Assembly (NCBI RefSeq): GCF_943373825.1
Contig: NZ_CALSBP010000002.1
Coordinates: 2,159,501-2,223,500 of the forward strand
Reading direction: 5' to 3'
From: Aquimarina spinulae
GTDB lineage: Bacteria > Bacteroidota > Bacteroidia > Flavobacteriales > Flavobacteriaceae
Length of the DNA stretch: 64,000 nt
The notes beneath the pieces were generated by a model. The model had not been told where the DNA came from. It saw only the letters and a list, made by a program, of their open reading frames with translations, and ran no database searches. Position 1 is the stretch's first letter, and the number at the start of each line of letters is the position of its first letter. The position numbers were made by a program, and so were the translations under genes. Below are positions 1 to 8,452 of the stretch, piece by piece.

Positions 1-1
1 A

Positions 2-589
2 GATATAGGAGAAAATTTTATGGATTTTCTTGGGTATAATCCACTTCAGAATTCTATCGACGTTTACTTAAAAGCTGATTTTGTAGATCAGGCAAAAATT
101 GAAGAAATAAATGCTTCTATCATCAAAAAAGATTTTGTAGATGAAGTGATTTACGATAAGCCTTTGATCTCATTATTAAACGATAATATAAAGCGTATTA
201 GTTTTTGGGTACTTCTCATTAGTGGTATTTTTACTTTTATTGCTGTATTGCTTATTAATAGTTCTATCCGTTTATCGGTGTATTCAAAAAGATTTATCAT
301 TAAAACCATGCAAATGGTTGGTGCTACAAAAAAATTTATTCGCAAGCCTTTTGTATGGAAAAGTGTGCGATTAGGCATGATAGGAGCAATTGTAGCCTTA
401 ATTGGTGTTGGGATTGTATTATATTATCTTAATAAAACATTCCCAGAACTGGCATTGCTTGATGATGAAATCTTACTTATTATTTTATTTGCAGGTATTT
501 TTGGAATTGGAGTACTCATCACCTGGATCAGTACATTCTTTGCTACGCAACGGTTCTTAAATCTAAGAACTGATGAATTGTATTATTAA
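2..589 (+). CDS. ftsX: Cell division protein FtsX, C-terminal part (5' end outside window)
   Basis: The reading frame is open to the left edge, so this is the C-terminal two thirds of a gene that starts before the window; the first ATG at 20 is internal. FtsX is the membrane subunit of the FtsEX ABC complex that controls cell-wall hydrolases at the division site. The visible part has an extracytoplasmic segment with the family-like phrase LGYNPLQNSIDVYLK near its start, then three hydrophobic segments around residues 60-82, 118-138 and 150-172 of the fragment, and the conserved MQMVGATKKFIRKPF cytoplasmic loop. It sits directly before lgt (8 bp gap), probably in one transcript. Identification is firm; only the N-terminus is missing. 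Confidence 0.93.
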   Translation, partial: DIGENFMDFLGYNPLQNSIDVYLKADFVDQAKIEEINASIIKKDFVDEVIYDKPLISLLNDNIKRISFWVLLISGIFTFIAVLLINSSIRLSVYSKRFIIKTMQMVGATKKFIRKPFVWKSVRLGMIGAIVALIGVGIVLYYLNKTFPELALLDDEILLIILFAGIFGIGVLITWISTFFATQRFLNLRTDELYY

Positions 590-597
590 TCTGTTTT

Positions 598-1419
598 ATG
601 GGACCTCTAGAGTGGAATATTGATCCAGAAATCATAAAACTATTTGGAGTATTTCCTCTTAAATACTACGGTCTTCTTTTTGTTTTGGGCATTATATTGG
701 CTTACAGAGTTGCCAAACATATTTATACATTTGAGAATGTTCCTTTAGAAAGACTAGAGAAACTATCTGCCTTTCTTATGATAGGCATATTAACTGGTAT
801 GCGACTAGGCCATTGTCTTTTTTATGATTTTGAATATTACTCAGAACATATTCTTGAAATTTTCCTGCCTTTTAAGATTACAAACGATGGTTGGCATTTT
901 ACAGGGTTTACAGGACTAGCCAGTCACGGGGGTAGTCTTGGAGCTATTCTTGCCATTATTATATATTCTCAAAAATATAAAACCCCTGTCTTATGGATAA
1001 TGGATCGCATAGCAATTGTAACCCCTATTTTAGGTGCATTTATACGATTTGGAAACTTTATGAATTCTGAAATCTATGGAAAACCTACTAATGGTAATTA
1101 TGGAGTTATATTTGTGCGGGATGATATGATCCCAAGACACCCAACACAGTTATACGAAGCTTTTTCATATTTACTGATATTTGGTTTATTATGGTATCTC
1201 TATAAAAAGACTAGTGTAGTACAAAAACAAGGGTTTTTATTAGGGATATTATTAGCTGTACTATTTACAGCAAGATTAATCATCGAGTTTTTCAAAGAAA
1301 ATCAAGTTGCTTTTGAAGATGGTATGATTTTAAATATGGGACAACTTTTAAGTATTCCATTTATACTTGCCGGAATACTTTTGTTAGTCTTTAGCAAAAA
1401 ACAAACACTATACAAATAA
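598..1419 (+). CDS. lgt: Prolipoprotein diacylglyceryl transferase
   Basis: Lgt transfers diacylglycerol from phosphatidylglycerol to the lipobox cysteine of prelipoproteins in the inner membrane, the first step of lipoprotein maturation. The 273-residue protein has about seven hydrophobic segments, the ASHGGSLGAI motif near residue 105 and the Lgt signature region IRFGNFMNSEIYGKPT near residue 150, followed by PRHPTQLYEA, all typical of the family. Length is normal. It follows ftsX by 8 bp and ends in a hairpin at 1420-1446. Many products in this window carry lipoboxes (for example gldD and the genes at 6735 and 19383) and would be its substrates. Confidence 0.95.
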   Translation: MGPLEWNIDPEIIKLFGVFPLKYYGLLFVLGIILAYRVAKHIYTFENVPLERLEKLSAFLMIGILTGMRLGHCLFYDFEYYSEHILEIFLPFKITNDGWHFTGFTGLASHGGSLGAILAIIIYSQKYKTPVLWIMDRIAIVTPILGAFIRFGNFMNSEIYGKPTNGNYGVIFVRDDMIPRHPTQLYEAFSYLLIFGLLWYLYKKTSVVQKQGFLLGILLAVLFTARLIIEFFKENQVAFEDGMILNMGQLLSIPFILAGILLLVFSKKQTLYK

Positions 1420-1446
1420 ATCAGGCCCTTAAAACAAGGACCTGAT
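1420..1446. terminator. Bidirectional hairpin between lgt and the CAP-protein gene
   Basis: An 11-bp stem with one mismatch, ATCAGGCCCTT (1420-1430) and AAGGACCTGAT (1436-1446), lies between two convergent genes. The flanks are AT-rich but there is no long T run, so termination strength is uncertain. Confidence 0.55.
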
Positions 1447-1487
1447 TATATTATAAAGGCTATAGTGATACTATTCTTTTTCTGATC

Positions 1488-2903
1488 TTATTTTTTTACT
1501 AATCGTTTAGTGATGGTTTTTCCATCCATAACGAAATTGATCAAGTACATTCCCGGTGATAAATTTACTTCCAAAGTATTGCCATTTATTTTTCCTTGAT
1601 ACATTATCCTACCTGTCATGTTATGTACTTTATATATAGTATTGGCATTGTGTCCCACTATATTAACTTGATTTTGACCACCTAATAACAAGTTAGGATA
1701 CATCTTTAATTGTTGACTCACTTTGCTTACAGCTACAGAATTATCATGTGATAACGCAGAGGATAATGGTCTTGCAAATACCTGAACCCAAAGATTAGCT
1801 ACCCTAGCCATTCCTATCTCTGTATAATTAGCACTTAAGATATTTCTTCTATGCCCAGAGCTATTCATCCAGGTATCGTGTACTTCCTGTACGGTGCGCT
1901 GTCCATTTGCTATGTTTTCTGCTACTCTGCTCCATGAATACCCTTGATCTTGAACTCTATTACTCACACTTGATCCATTAGAACCTGTATGTGAGAAAAA
2001 GTTATTATTTTTCATGTCATTTGCATGAAACTCTGCTGCCGCAACTAGTTTAGCATTCATTTTTAATGGTTGTTTACCATCTGCTGCTCTAGCTTGGTTT
2101 ACCAATTTTAGAAGATCTAACATTTCTTTAGAAAATCCACCATCGGTTCCTTTTAGCGTAGTGATACTTATTGTATTAGAAAACTCTGATAAATCTCCCT
2201 GAACATTTTTTGCTCTTACCGAAAGGCTATACACTGTCTCTGGTGTTAATCCATCTAGAGTAACTGTTTTACTTCCTTTTATGCTTTTTACAACTTCATT
2301 ATTATTATAAATATCAAAAGTGGTAAGGTTTGTAACTTCCCCTTGAGTCTCCCAGGAAAGACGTACAGAATTACTTGTAATATCAGATCCTACCAAATTT
2401 AATGGAGTTGGCGGTGGCGAAGCTTTACCAATAGTAAACGATTTGGATTCTGAAGAAGTGAATGAGCTTCCCGAAACAAGTGTTGTTTCATTTAATGATA
2501 CTGCATATGATCCTTGCCCATAAGAACAACAAAGTCCATCACCATATGAATCATTAATAATAAATGTATAAACCCCATCTTCTAGGCATACATTTTCTGA
2601 AACATCTGGAGCAGAGTTTTGATAACTATTTCCTGATACTACAACTTGCCCATTTTCTCTTTCTATTTTCCAACTGATATCTGAAGCATACCGATCAAAA
2701 ACAATAGCAACGGCAACTTCTGTACAACTAGCAGTCGCACTAGCCGTAAAACTATTTCTATTGCTGATTTCTGAAACATTTTCAGTTTCGCTATAAATTG
2801 CTTTATTCTCAGAATTTCCGAAAACATTAGATCTTGAACTATCAGGATGCTTAGCATAGATAATTGACGTCCAGACAAATACGAATAAAATGATTTTTTT
2901 CAT
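1488..2903 (-). CDS. Secreted CAP/SCP-domain protein with fibronectin III domain and T9SS-like C-terminal sorting tail
   Basis: Residues 1-17 form a signal peptide. Residues about 60-165 form an extracellular module with a DSYGDGLCCSYGQGSY motif seen in other secreted proteins of this phylum. Residues about 165-250 look like a fibronectin type III domain (SWETQGEVTNLTTFDIYNN). Residues about 260-378 are a CAP domain with the motifs FSHTGSNG, ENIANGQRTVQEVHDTWMNS and SGHRRNIL. The last 75 residues resemble a type IX secretion C-terminal domain (YPNLLLGGQN through MYLINFVMDGKTITKRLVKK). The protein is therefore probably exported across the outer membrane and surface-attached or released. The substrate is unknown; bacterial CAP proteins have been linked to adhesion and lipid binding. 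It is transcribed against lgt and looks monocistronic. Confidence 0.85.
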   Translation of the reverse strand: MKKIILFVFVWTSIIYAKHPDSSRSNVFGNSENKAIYSETENVSEISNRNSFTASATASCTEVAVAIVFDRYASDISWKIERENGQVVVSGNSYQNSAPDVSENVCLEDGVYTFIINDSYGDGLCCSYGQGSYAVSLNETTLVSGSSFTSSESKSFTIGKASPPPTPLNLVGSDITSNSVRLSWETQGEVTNLTTFDIYNNNEVVKSIKGSKTVTLDGLTPETVYSLSVRAKNVQGDLSEFSNTISITTLKGTDGGFSKEMLDLLKLVNQARAADGKQPLKMNAKLVAAAEFHANDMKNNNFFSHTGSNGSSVSNRVQDQGYSWSRVAENIANGQRTVQEVHDTWMNSSGHRRNILSANYTEIGMARVANLWVQVFARPLSSALSHDNSVAVSKVSQQLKMYPNLLLGGQNQVNIVGHNANTIYKVHNMTGRIMYQGKINGNTLEVNLSPGMYLINFVMDGKTITKRLVKK

Positions 2904-3150
2904 GGTTTTAAATTTTTGTGTAATTCTTATTTTTGTTTTGGTTAAGGGAGTAAAACTTAAAACACTGTGTCCTATTGTTTATATAATTGTTAAAATTTAT
3001 ATAATTATTCTTGAAAAAACATAGCTTTGGGTTCTATAAAAAACATCTCATCGTAATCGTTTTTATGCTTAATAGTTAAAAAGATAAGATGCATTACTTT
3101 GAAAAAAATAGCACTTATATTAAATCAAAAAACATAATAATATTTCTGTA

Positions 3151-3555
3151 ATGGGTAAAATTGCTAAAATATATCTTTCGATCATTTTTGTACTTTTTAT
3201 TGCCTTTATGGTAGCAGTAATACAAACATTTCGACCTGTACGTAATGTGCAACCTGATGATGTTATGAAGATTGAAGGAATTGTAACCAACATACAGGAA
3301 GGATCGGGGTTTGATATTGTAATTACCCTTAAAAATGATAAACACCACTACTATATTAATCGTGGATTACAATATCAATTAACTGTAGAACAATTACGCT
3401 CTGATATTCTTAATAAAAAAGTTACTTTGTATGGTATAGAAAGATGGACTATATTTACCCGTGATAAAAATATGGGACATATATCAAAATTAATAATTGA
3501 TGATATTGTAATATTTAACGAAATTGATAACGATGAGCATGAAAAAACAATCTAA
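3151..3555 (+). CDS. Small membrane-anchored protein of unknown function
   Basis: This 134-residue protein has one N-terminal hydrophobic segment (residues about 6-25) and a charged extracytoplasmic or cytoplasmic domain of mainly beta-type pattern (KIEGIVTNIQEGSGFDIVITLKND). The spacing of beta-like segments is reminiscent of OB-fold proteins, but no family can be named from the sequence. Its end overlaps the start of the DUF3098 gene, so the two are probably translationally coupled and belong to the envelope-gene block that continues into uppP and truB. Confidence 0.75.
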   Translation: MGKIAKIYLSIIFVLFIAFMVAVIQTFRPVRNVQPDDVMKIEGIVTNIQEGSGFDIVITLKNDKHHYYINRGLQYQLTVEQLRSDILNKKVTLYGIERWTIFTRDKNMGHISKLIIDDIVIFNEIDNDEHEKTI

Positions 3556-3802
3556 TAAAAATACGCCAAAACCTGATTTTATTTTTGAAAAGAAAAACTA
3601 TATCGTTATGGCTATAGGGATAGCAGTAATTGCTCTTGGCTTTATTCTCATGGCAGGAGGAGGAAGTGATGATCCTAATGTTTTTAATCCAGACATCTAT
3701 AATTTTAGAAGAATTCGATTGGCACCAACTATTGTTTTAATTGGTTTTGGTATTGAAATATATGCTATTCTTCTAAATCCCAATAAGAAGAAAAAACAGT
3801 AA
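3533..3802 (+). CDS. DUF3098 small inner-membrane protein
   Basis: An 89-residue protein with two hydrophobic helices (residues about 23-44 and 64-84) separated by the loop GGGSDDPNVFNPDIYNFRRIRLAP, a pattern I recognise as DUF3098, a family found in Bacteroidota next to ftsX, uppP and truB. The start is taken at the ATG at 3533; the ATG at 3539 is an alternative, and an upstream TTG at 3524 is less likely. It overlaps the preceding gene by 23 bp. Function is unknown; context suggests a role around cell-envelope synthesis or division. Confidence 0.85.
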   Translation: MSMKKQSNKNTPKPDFIFEKKNYIVMAIGIAVIALGFILMAGGGSDDPNVFNPDIYNFRRIRLAPTIVLIGFGIEIYAILLNPNKKKKQ

Positions 3803-3828
3803 TTTATCATTTTATTTTACGGTAGTTA

Positions 3829-3836
3829 TATCTTTG
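3829..3836 (+). promoter_or_regulatory. Candidate -7 promoter element upstream of uppP
   Basis: TATCTTTG fits the Bacteroidota -7 consensus TAnnTTTG and lies 30 bp before the uppP start. No clear -33 TTTG was found, so this is a weak call. Confidence 0.35.
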
Positions 3837-3866
3837 CGTCAAATTTAAGAAATCCCAAAATTCTCT

Positions 3867-4661
3867 ATGGAAATTATCGACGCAATTATTCTAGGCATAG
3901 TACAAGGGCTTACCGAATTCTTACCTGTTTCTTCTAGTGGTCATCTCGAGCTTGGCAAAGCTATTTTAGGTGATCAAAGTGTCCCAGAAGAATCTTTACT
4001 TTTTACTGTAGTTCTACATTTTGCAACTGCGCTTAGTACCATAGTAGTGTTTAGAAAGGATATAGTAGAGATTGTAAAAGGAATATTGAAATTCGAAAAA
4101 AACGAAGAAACTCTCTTTTCTTTTAAAATCATTATATCTATGATTCCTGCTGTTTTAGTAGGTTTATTTTTTGAAGAACAATTAGAAAAACTTTTTGGAG
4201 GCAATATTATGTTTGTTGGTTTTATGTTACTCATTACAGCTGCGCTATTATGGTTTGCAGATAAAGCTAAAAGCACTCGAAAATCGGTTAGCAACTCAAA
4301 TGCATTTGTAATTGGCGTTGCCCAGGCAATCGCAATGCTTCCAGGAATTTCAAGAAGTGGTGCTACCATATCTACTTCGGTATTGTTAGGAAATGACAAA
4401 ACCAAAGCCGCTCGCTTTTCTTTCTTAATGGTTATCCCCTTGATTTTAGGAAAAATTGCTAAAGATATACTTGGTGGGGATCTTATTTTTTCATCAGAAA
4501 ACAGTATTCCTTTGGCACTTGGCTTTCTGGCTGCATTTGTCTCAGGACTTTTTGCATGCACCTGGATGATTTCTTTGGTTAAAAAGAGTAAGTTAACTTA
4601 TTTTGCCGTATATTGTATACTTGTTGGCTTATTAGCCATCAGTTTTGGTTTTATTAAATAG
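3867..4661 (+). CDS. uppP: Undecaprenyl-diphosphatase
   Basis: UppP (BacA) dephosphorylates undecaprenyl diphosphate to recycle the lipid carrier for peptidoglycan and other cell-wall polymers. The 264-residue membrane protein shows both family signatures: VQGLTEFLPVSSSGHLEL near residue 13, with the catalytic Glu and the SSSGH motif, and GISRSGATIS near residue 160, with its conserved Arg. Several hydrophobic segments span the length and the size is normal. It precedes truB by 12 bp, an arrangement common in Flavobacteriaceae. Confidence 0.96.
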   Translation: MEIIDAIILGIVQGLTEFLPVSSSGHLELGKAILGDQSVPEESLLFTVVLHFATALSTIVVFRKDIVEIVKGILKFEKNEETLFSFKIIISMIPAVLVGLFFEEQLEKLFGGNIMFVGFMLLITAALLWFADKAKSTRKSVSNSNAFVIGVAQAIAMLPGISRSGATISTSVLLGNDKTKAARFSFLMVIPLILGKIAKDILGGDLIFSSENSIPLALGFLAAFVSGLFACTWMISLVKKSKLTYFAVYCILVGLLAISFGFIK

Positions 4662-4673
4662 CCCCCATCTATA

Positions 4674-5381
4674 ATGCTAACCGAACAAAATTATAAAGAC
4701 GGTCAAATCCTTTTGATCGATAAACCGCTGCAATGGACATCTTTCCAAGTTGTAAATAAACTTCGTTGGCTCATCCGGAAAAATTTTGGTATCAAAAAAA
4801 TTAAAGTAGGTCATGCAGGAACGCTCGATCCTCTTGCAACAGGATTATTACTTATCTGTACAGGAAAATATACTAAGCGTATACAAGAATTTCAAGGACA
4901 AGCCAAAGAATACACTGGGACAATATTACTTGGAGCCACAACACCTTCTTATGATTTAGAAACCGAGATTGATCAGACTTTTCCTGTAGATCATATTTCT
5001 GAAGAAATTATTCATAAAACAACTTCTCTTTTTATTGGAGAAATAGAGCAGTACCCTCCTATTTTTTCAGCTTTAAAAAAAGACGGTAAACGATTGTATG
5101 AATATGCCCGAGAAGGAGAAACTGTAGAAATTAACTCTCGAAAAATTACTATAACCGAATTTGAAATCACTAAAATCAAATTCCCAGAAGTAGAGTTTAG
5201 AGTTGTATGTAGCAAAGGGACATATATTAGATCATTGGCACATGATTTTGGAAAAACATTAAATAGCGGGGCTCACTTAACTGTTTTAAGAAGGACTAAA
5301 ATAGGATCATTTTCGGTTGAAGATGCGACTACAATTGAGTCTTTTGAAAACCAGTTACGTCCAAAAATTGAAACTACATAA
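4674..5381 (+). CDS. truB: tRNA pseudouridine(55) synthase
   Basis: TruB makes pseudouridine at position 55 in the T loop of tRNAs. The 235-residue protein has the N-terminal KPLQWTSFQVV motif, the catalytic-Asp motif GHAGTLDPLATGLL near residue 47, the YTGTILLG strand and the C-terminal GTYIRSLAHDFG motif. This is close to the short form of the family, without a long C-terminal PUA domain. It lies 12 bp after uppP and 33 bp before a TonB-like gene, so all three may share a transcript. Confidence 0.96.
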   Translation: MLTEQNYKDGQILLIDKPLQWTSFQVVNKLRWLIRKNFGIKKIKVGHAGTLDPLATGLLLICTGKYTKRIQEFQGQAKEYTGTILLGATTPSYDLETEIDQTFPVDHISEEIIHKTTSLFIGEIEQYPPIFSALKKDGKRLYEYAREGETVEINSRKITITEFEITKIKFPEVEFRVVCSKGTYIRSLAHDFGKTLNSGAHLTVLRRTKIGSFSVEDATTIESFENQLRPKIETT

Positions 5382-5414
5382 AATATTGTAGAATAAAAGT
5401 AGTTATAATTACCT

Positions 5415-6101
5415 ATGGAATTTGTAGAAAAACATAAAGCTTTGATTATCACATCGATGTTGATGGGAATCGTCGTTCTAAGTCTTTACAATATCAATAT
5501 GATAAATAAGCAAAAAGAACAATCCGAAATCTTAATGGAAATCCCCGAGGAGTTCCTTGCCGAAGAAGAAGAGCCCGAAGAAGAACTAATCGCTCAGGAT
5601 GATCGACAATTAATTGCCGCCAAAAGAACACATGCCGCTTTTAATGAGGATTTTGAAGACCCAGATGAGTTTGAACAACGAATGAAATCATTAACAGAAG
5701 CCGAAAATTCTGCAGAAGAAAGTGAAGAAGCTGCACCAACAGAAGGAGAGGTCCCTATTGATGAAGAGGAAGAAAATGAAAAAAAGGAAAAACCAGAGCC
5801 CGAAGGTAAAGAAACCAACAACAGAAACAGCTCTCTTACTTATAGCTTGAAAAACAGAAAATCTATAGATCTACCTAATCCAGTATACACATGTAACGGA
5901 AATGGTAAAGTAGTAGTAAAAATCGAAGTCAATAAAAATGGATATGTAGTTAATACCAAAATAGACAAGAGAAATTCTACTACCAGAAACGAATGTCTTT
6001 TTGACAATGCTATGGATTATGCCAGGAAAGCTTTATTTTCTCGTTCTGATATCGAAGAACAAGAAGGTACTATTACTTATTACTTTAATTATGGTGGTTA
6101 A
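5415..6101 (+). CDS. TonB-family-like protein with acidic linker
   Basis: The 228-residue protein has one N-terminal membrane segment (residues about 11-29), a long Glu-rich linker (residues about 40-135, for example EEEEPEEELI and DEEEENEKKEKPEPE), and a C-terminal domain that looks like the TonB C-terminal fold (KVVVKIEVNKNGYVVNTKID, then NAMDYARKALF). TonB proteins usually have Pro/Lys-rich linkers, so the acidic linker is unusual for an energy transducer. It may instead interact with envelope proteins. It stands directly after truB. The fold assignment is by pattern only. Confidence 0.7.
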   Translation: MEFVEKHKALIITSMLMGIVVLSLYNINMINKQKEQSEILMEIPEEFLAEEEEPEEELIAQDDRQLIAAKRTHAAFNEDFEDPDEFEQRMKSLTEAENSAEESEEAAPTEGEVPIDEEEENEKKEKPEPEGKETNNRNSSLTYSLKNRKSIDLPNPVYTCNGNGKVVVKIEVNKNGYVVNTKIDKRNSTTRNECLFDNAMDYARKALFSRSDIEEQEGTITYYFNYGG

Positions 6102-6734
6102 AGTAATCTAATCTATTAGTTATCCATATTATAAAGCAAGTTAGTGTTTCGCGACACTATTTAGTGTTGAAATTTTTCTCTTTAAACAAATCTAGTAGTA
6201 GTATTTATAGTAAGTGAGAAAGAAAAGCTTTTATTCAGTTTGGATAAGGCACCAATCATACCGTATAATTCCCTTTTATTTTAGAACCTTTATTATTTTG
6301 GTCAGACTACTATAGTTTGAACTACTTCTAAGACCAATACATCTAAATATGAAACGATACTTATTGTAAACCTTAAGCTATATCCAAGATATATTTAAAA
6401 AAATATCAATCTATTGATAAGGTTTATGTTTATAATAGTTTTGGCAAAAATTCACTTGTTTTTTAGGTTGATTTTCTTTCAAAACCATCCTGCCCAGGGT
6501 AAATTTTATCATATGAATTTTATGTTATTATAAAGTTATTATTTGTAAAAAATCAAACCAAATACACTTATAATCCATTGATTTTAAATATATTATGTTT
6601 TTTCAAAAAGAAAACAACTATCAACTACGGAGATCCCGTATCCTATTTATATCGGTTATTAACTACTTTTATATAGAGGCATTTTACACTTCGAAACAAA
6701 AACTTAATCAACTTTATAATAAATCACAAAAATC
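6102..6734. other. 633-bp gene-free stretch
   Basis: No credible reading frame is seen. A short hairpin TAGTGT (6142-6147) with ACACTA (6154-6159) follows the upstream gene by 40 bp but has no adjacent T run. The rest is AT-rich without a recognised RNA or repeat. The last part presumably carries the promoter of the lipoprotein gene at 6735; no clear TAnnTTTG element was found there. Confidence 0.5.
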
Positions 6735-7439
6735 ATGAAAAAAACAATGACAAAAGGGCGTTTTAATTTAGTATCAAAACTTGTATTATCTACTTTTATT
6801 TGTTTAACAGCATGCCAATCAAATTTAGATGATGAAATAGAAACAAGTATTGAAAACAATGTAGAAAAAGCAGGAACTGGAGCTAACAGAGATATCAAGC
6901 TTGATTTTTACCTGGGCGACAACGGACTAGGGAATCAACAAGGTAATGTCGAGAGCACCGGATGGGTTGCAAATAAGCAGAATCAATGGTCAGAATGGGG
7001 AGGAGATTCAAACTTTTATGATCCAGATTGGATTGTCTTAAATCTGATTACCAGAACCACAAAAAATTTAAAAAACCTAGATTTTAGGATTGCTATTCAA
7101 TTATCAGACGGAGGTAGTTCTGGTAATAATGCTGGCTTAGTTAGATATACCCCTTGGGCAAGCCAAGGTGGGGGATGGTCATCATGGGCCACAGATTCGA
7201 ATGCGTATGATTTTGATGCTGTTAGGTTTATGATACAAACAAGGCCATATGCAGGATTAACTGTAGAAGATGTTCGGTTTGGAATTCAATTAACAGATGG
7301 CGGAACCAGTTCTTCAAAGAAAGGAATTGCTAAATATACTCCATGGTTATCACAAGGTGGAGGTTCTACAGGGTATGCAGGAGATTCAAACTTTTATGAT
7401 CCAGATGCTATTAGAGTTAAACTAGATATTATTAAGTAA
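6735..7439 (+). CDS. Lipoprotein made of three repeats of an unrecognised module
   Basis: Residues 1-26 are a lipoprotein signal with the lipobox LTAC (Cys27), so the protein is probably membrane-anchored. The rest is three tandem units of roughly 55-60 residues, starting near residues 54, 116 and 179. The second and third share the order IQL-DGG-YTPW-SQGGG, and all three end in a GDSNFYDPD-like motif (GDSNFYDPDWI, TDSNAYDFDAV, GDSNFYDPDAI). The regular Asp/Asn/Gly motifs could bind metal or sugar, but I cannot name the family. It is flanked by a long empty region upstream and a terminator downstream, so it is probably monocistronic. Confidence 0.85.
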   Translation: MKKTMTKGRFNLVSKLVLSTFICLTACQSNLDDEIETSIENNVEKAGTGANRDIKLDFYLGDNGLGNQQGNVESTGWVANKQNQWSEWGGDSNFYDPDWIVLNLITRTTKNLKNLDFRIAIQLSDGGSSGNNAGLVRYTPWASQGGGWSSWATDSNAYDFDAVRFMIQTRPYAGLTVEDVRFGIQLTDGGTSSSKKGIAKYTPWLSQGGGSTGYAGDSNFYDPDAIRVKLDIIK

Positions 7440-7507
7440 TCAAATTTATTTCAGGAAAAAATCTAACATTATTACAATACGTTATTTTTTTTTGAACTCA
7501 TTTTACC

Positions 7508-7537
7508 AAACCTCATAAGCTAAAACTTATGAGGTTT
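7508..7537. terminator. Bidirectional terminator
   Basis: A perfect 12-bp stem, AAACCTCATAAG (7508-7519) and CTTATGAGGTTT (7526-7537), lies between convergent genes at 7439 and 7551, with short T/A runs on both sides. Confidence 0.8.
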
Positions 7538-7550
7538 TGATATTATATAA

Positions 7551-8165
7551 CTATAACAAATCCGCCAGATCCTCTGCAATATTTGCACCTTTGTCTTTGT
7601 TATACCAAACTTGTAAATCTTGCTTAAACTCTGGATCTAAGCTACCGTGTTGCTCTTTATAATCATTTACCATTTGTGTTGCTACAGAAGGTCTGGGACC
7701 CCACGAATTTAACACTTCTTTGTTTTGATTATCATACACAATTAATTTAGGTATTGATTTTCCTCCGTTGGTTAAAAAATTATTCATCAACTCATCGTGA
7801 TCATCTCTAGAGATGATTTTTAAATCTATCCCATCATTTAATTCTGCAAGTTTATTCAATACAGGTAACACATGTGCAGCATCCCCACACCATCCCTCTG
7901 TTAATACCACCCAGGTTACATCTAGATCCGTATTAGAAAATGAAGTACTAATAGATTCGTCGATTTTCAAAGTCTTATCCCATCGTTTCATTCTACGGTC
8001 ATTAAGCATACTATAATTTGTTAATGCTTCAGATTGTTCATGACCAGTAGATTTATTTTTAGTTAATAAACTACTAATCAAACTCTTATATTCTTGGTAT
8101 GTGAAGGAATTATCAATTCCTTGAGTTATCAATTCGGGTATTGTCATTGTAGTAGGTTGTTCCAT
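7551..8165 (-). CDS. Thioredoxin-like family protein
   Basis: The 204-residue protein has a thioredoxin-like domain in its middle: TWVVLTEGWCGDAAHVLPVLN near residue 95, then FLTNGGKSIPKLIVYD containing the cis-Pro region. The active site has WCGDA rather than CxxC, so only one redox Cys is present, as in the group of Bacteroidota thioredoxin-fold proteins that may not be classical disulfide reductases. No signal peptide is seen, so it is probably cytoplasmic. The start at 8165 (MEQPTTMTIPE) is preferred over an upstream ATG at 8195, which would add ten hydrophobic residues not typical of the family. Confidence 0.85.
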   Translation of the reverse strand: MEQPTTMTIPELITQGIDNSFTYQEYKSLISSLLTKNKSTGHEQSEALTNYSMLNDRRMKRWDKTLKIDESISTSFSNTDLDVTWVVLTEGWCGDAAHVLPVLNKLAELNDGIDLKIISRDDHDELMNNFLTNGGKSIPKLIVYDNQNKEVLNSWGPRPSVATQMVNDYKEQHGSLDPEFKQDLQVWYNKDKGANIAEDLADLL

Positions 8166-8452
8166 AATTATTGGTTTCAAAAATAGGTAAAACAATATTT
8201 TTATATCAAAAACGCATAGATCAAAATCGTATAACTGTCAATTTTTGAAGGTTTCTTATACATAGACGATAGTTATCTTTAAAACTTACAGATATTCTAT
8301 ACTCCCTGAAAACAGTGAGTACGTTTATACGGTTAATAGTGTACTCTACATACGATTAGATTTGAATCTTTGTATTCTAGTCTTTTTTTGATTTTAATTA
8401 TAAAACAGACGTACATATACCATAAAAAGTAGCTCATAACTAATCTAATTAT

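Noticed and set aside
3974..4561. Long open frame on the minus strand opposite uppP
   Set aside because: It is the mirror of a well-conserved coding frame and has low-complexity composition; no known family or start context supports it.
5594..5821. Ser-rich frame on the minus strand
   Set aside because: It is the complement of the Glu-rich linker of the TonB-like protein; the composition is fully explained by GAA/GAG codons.
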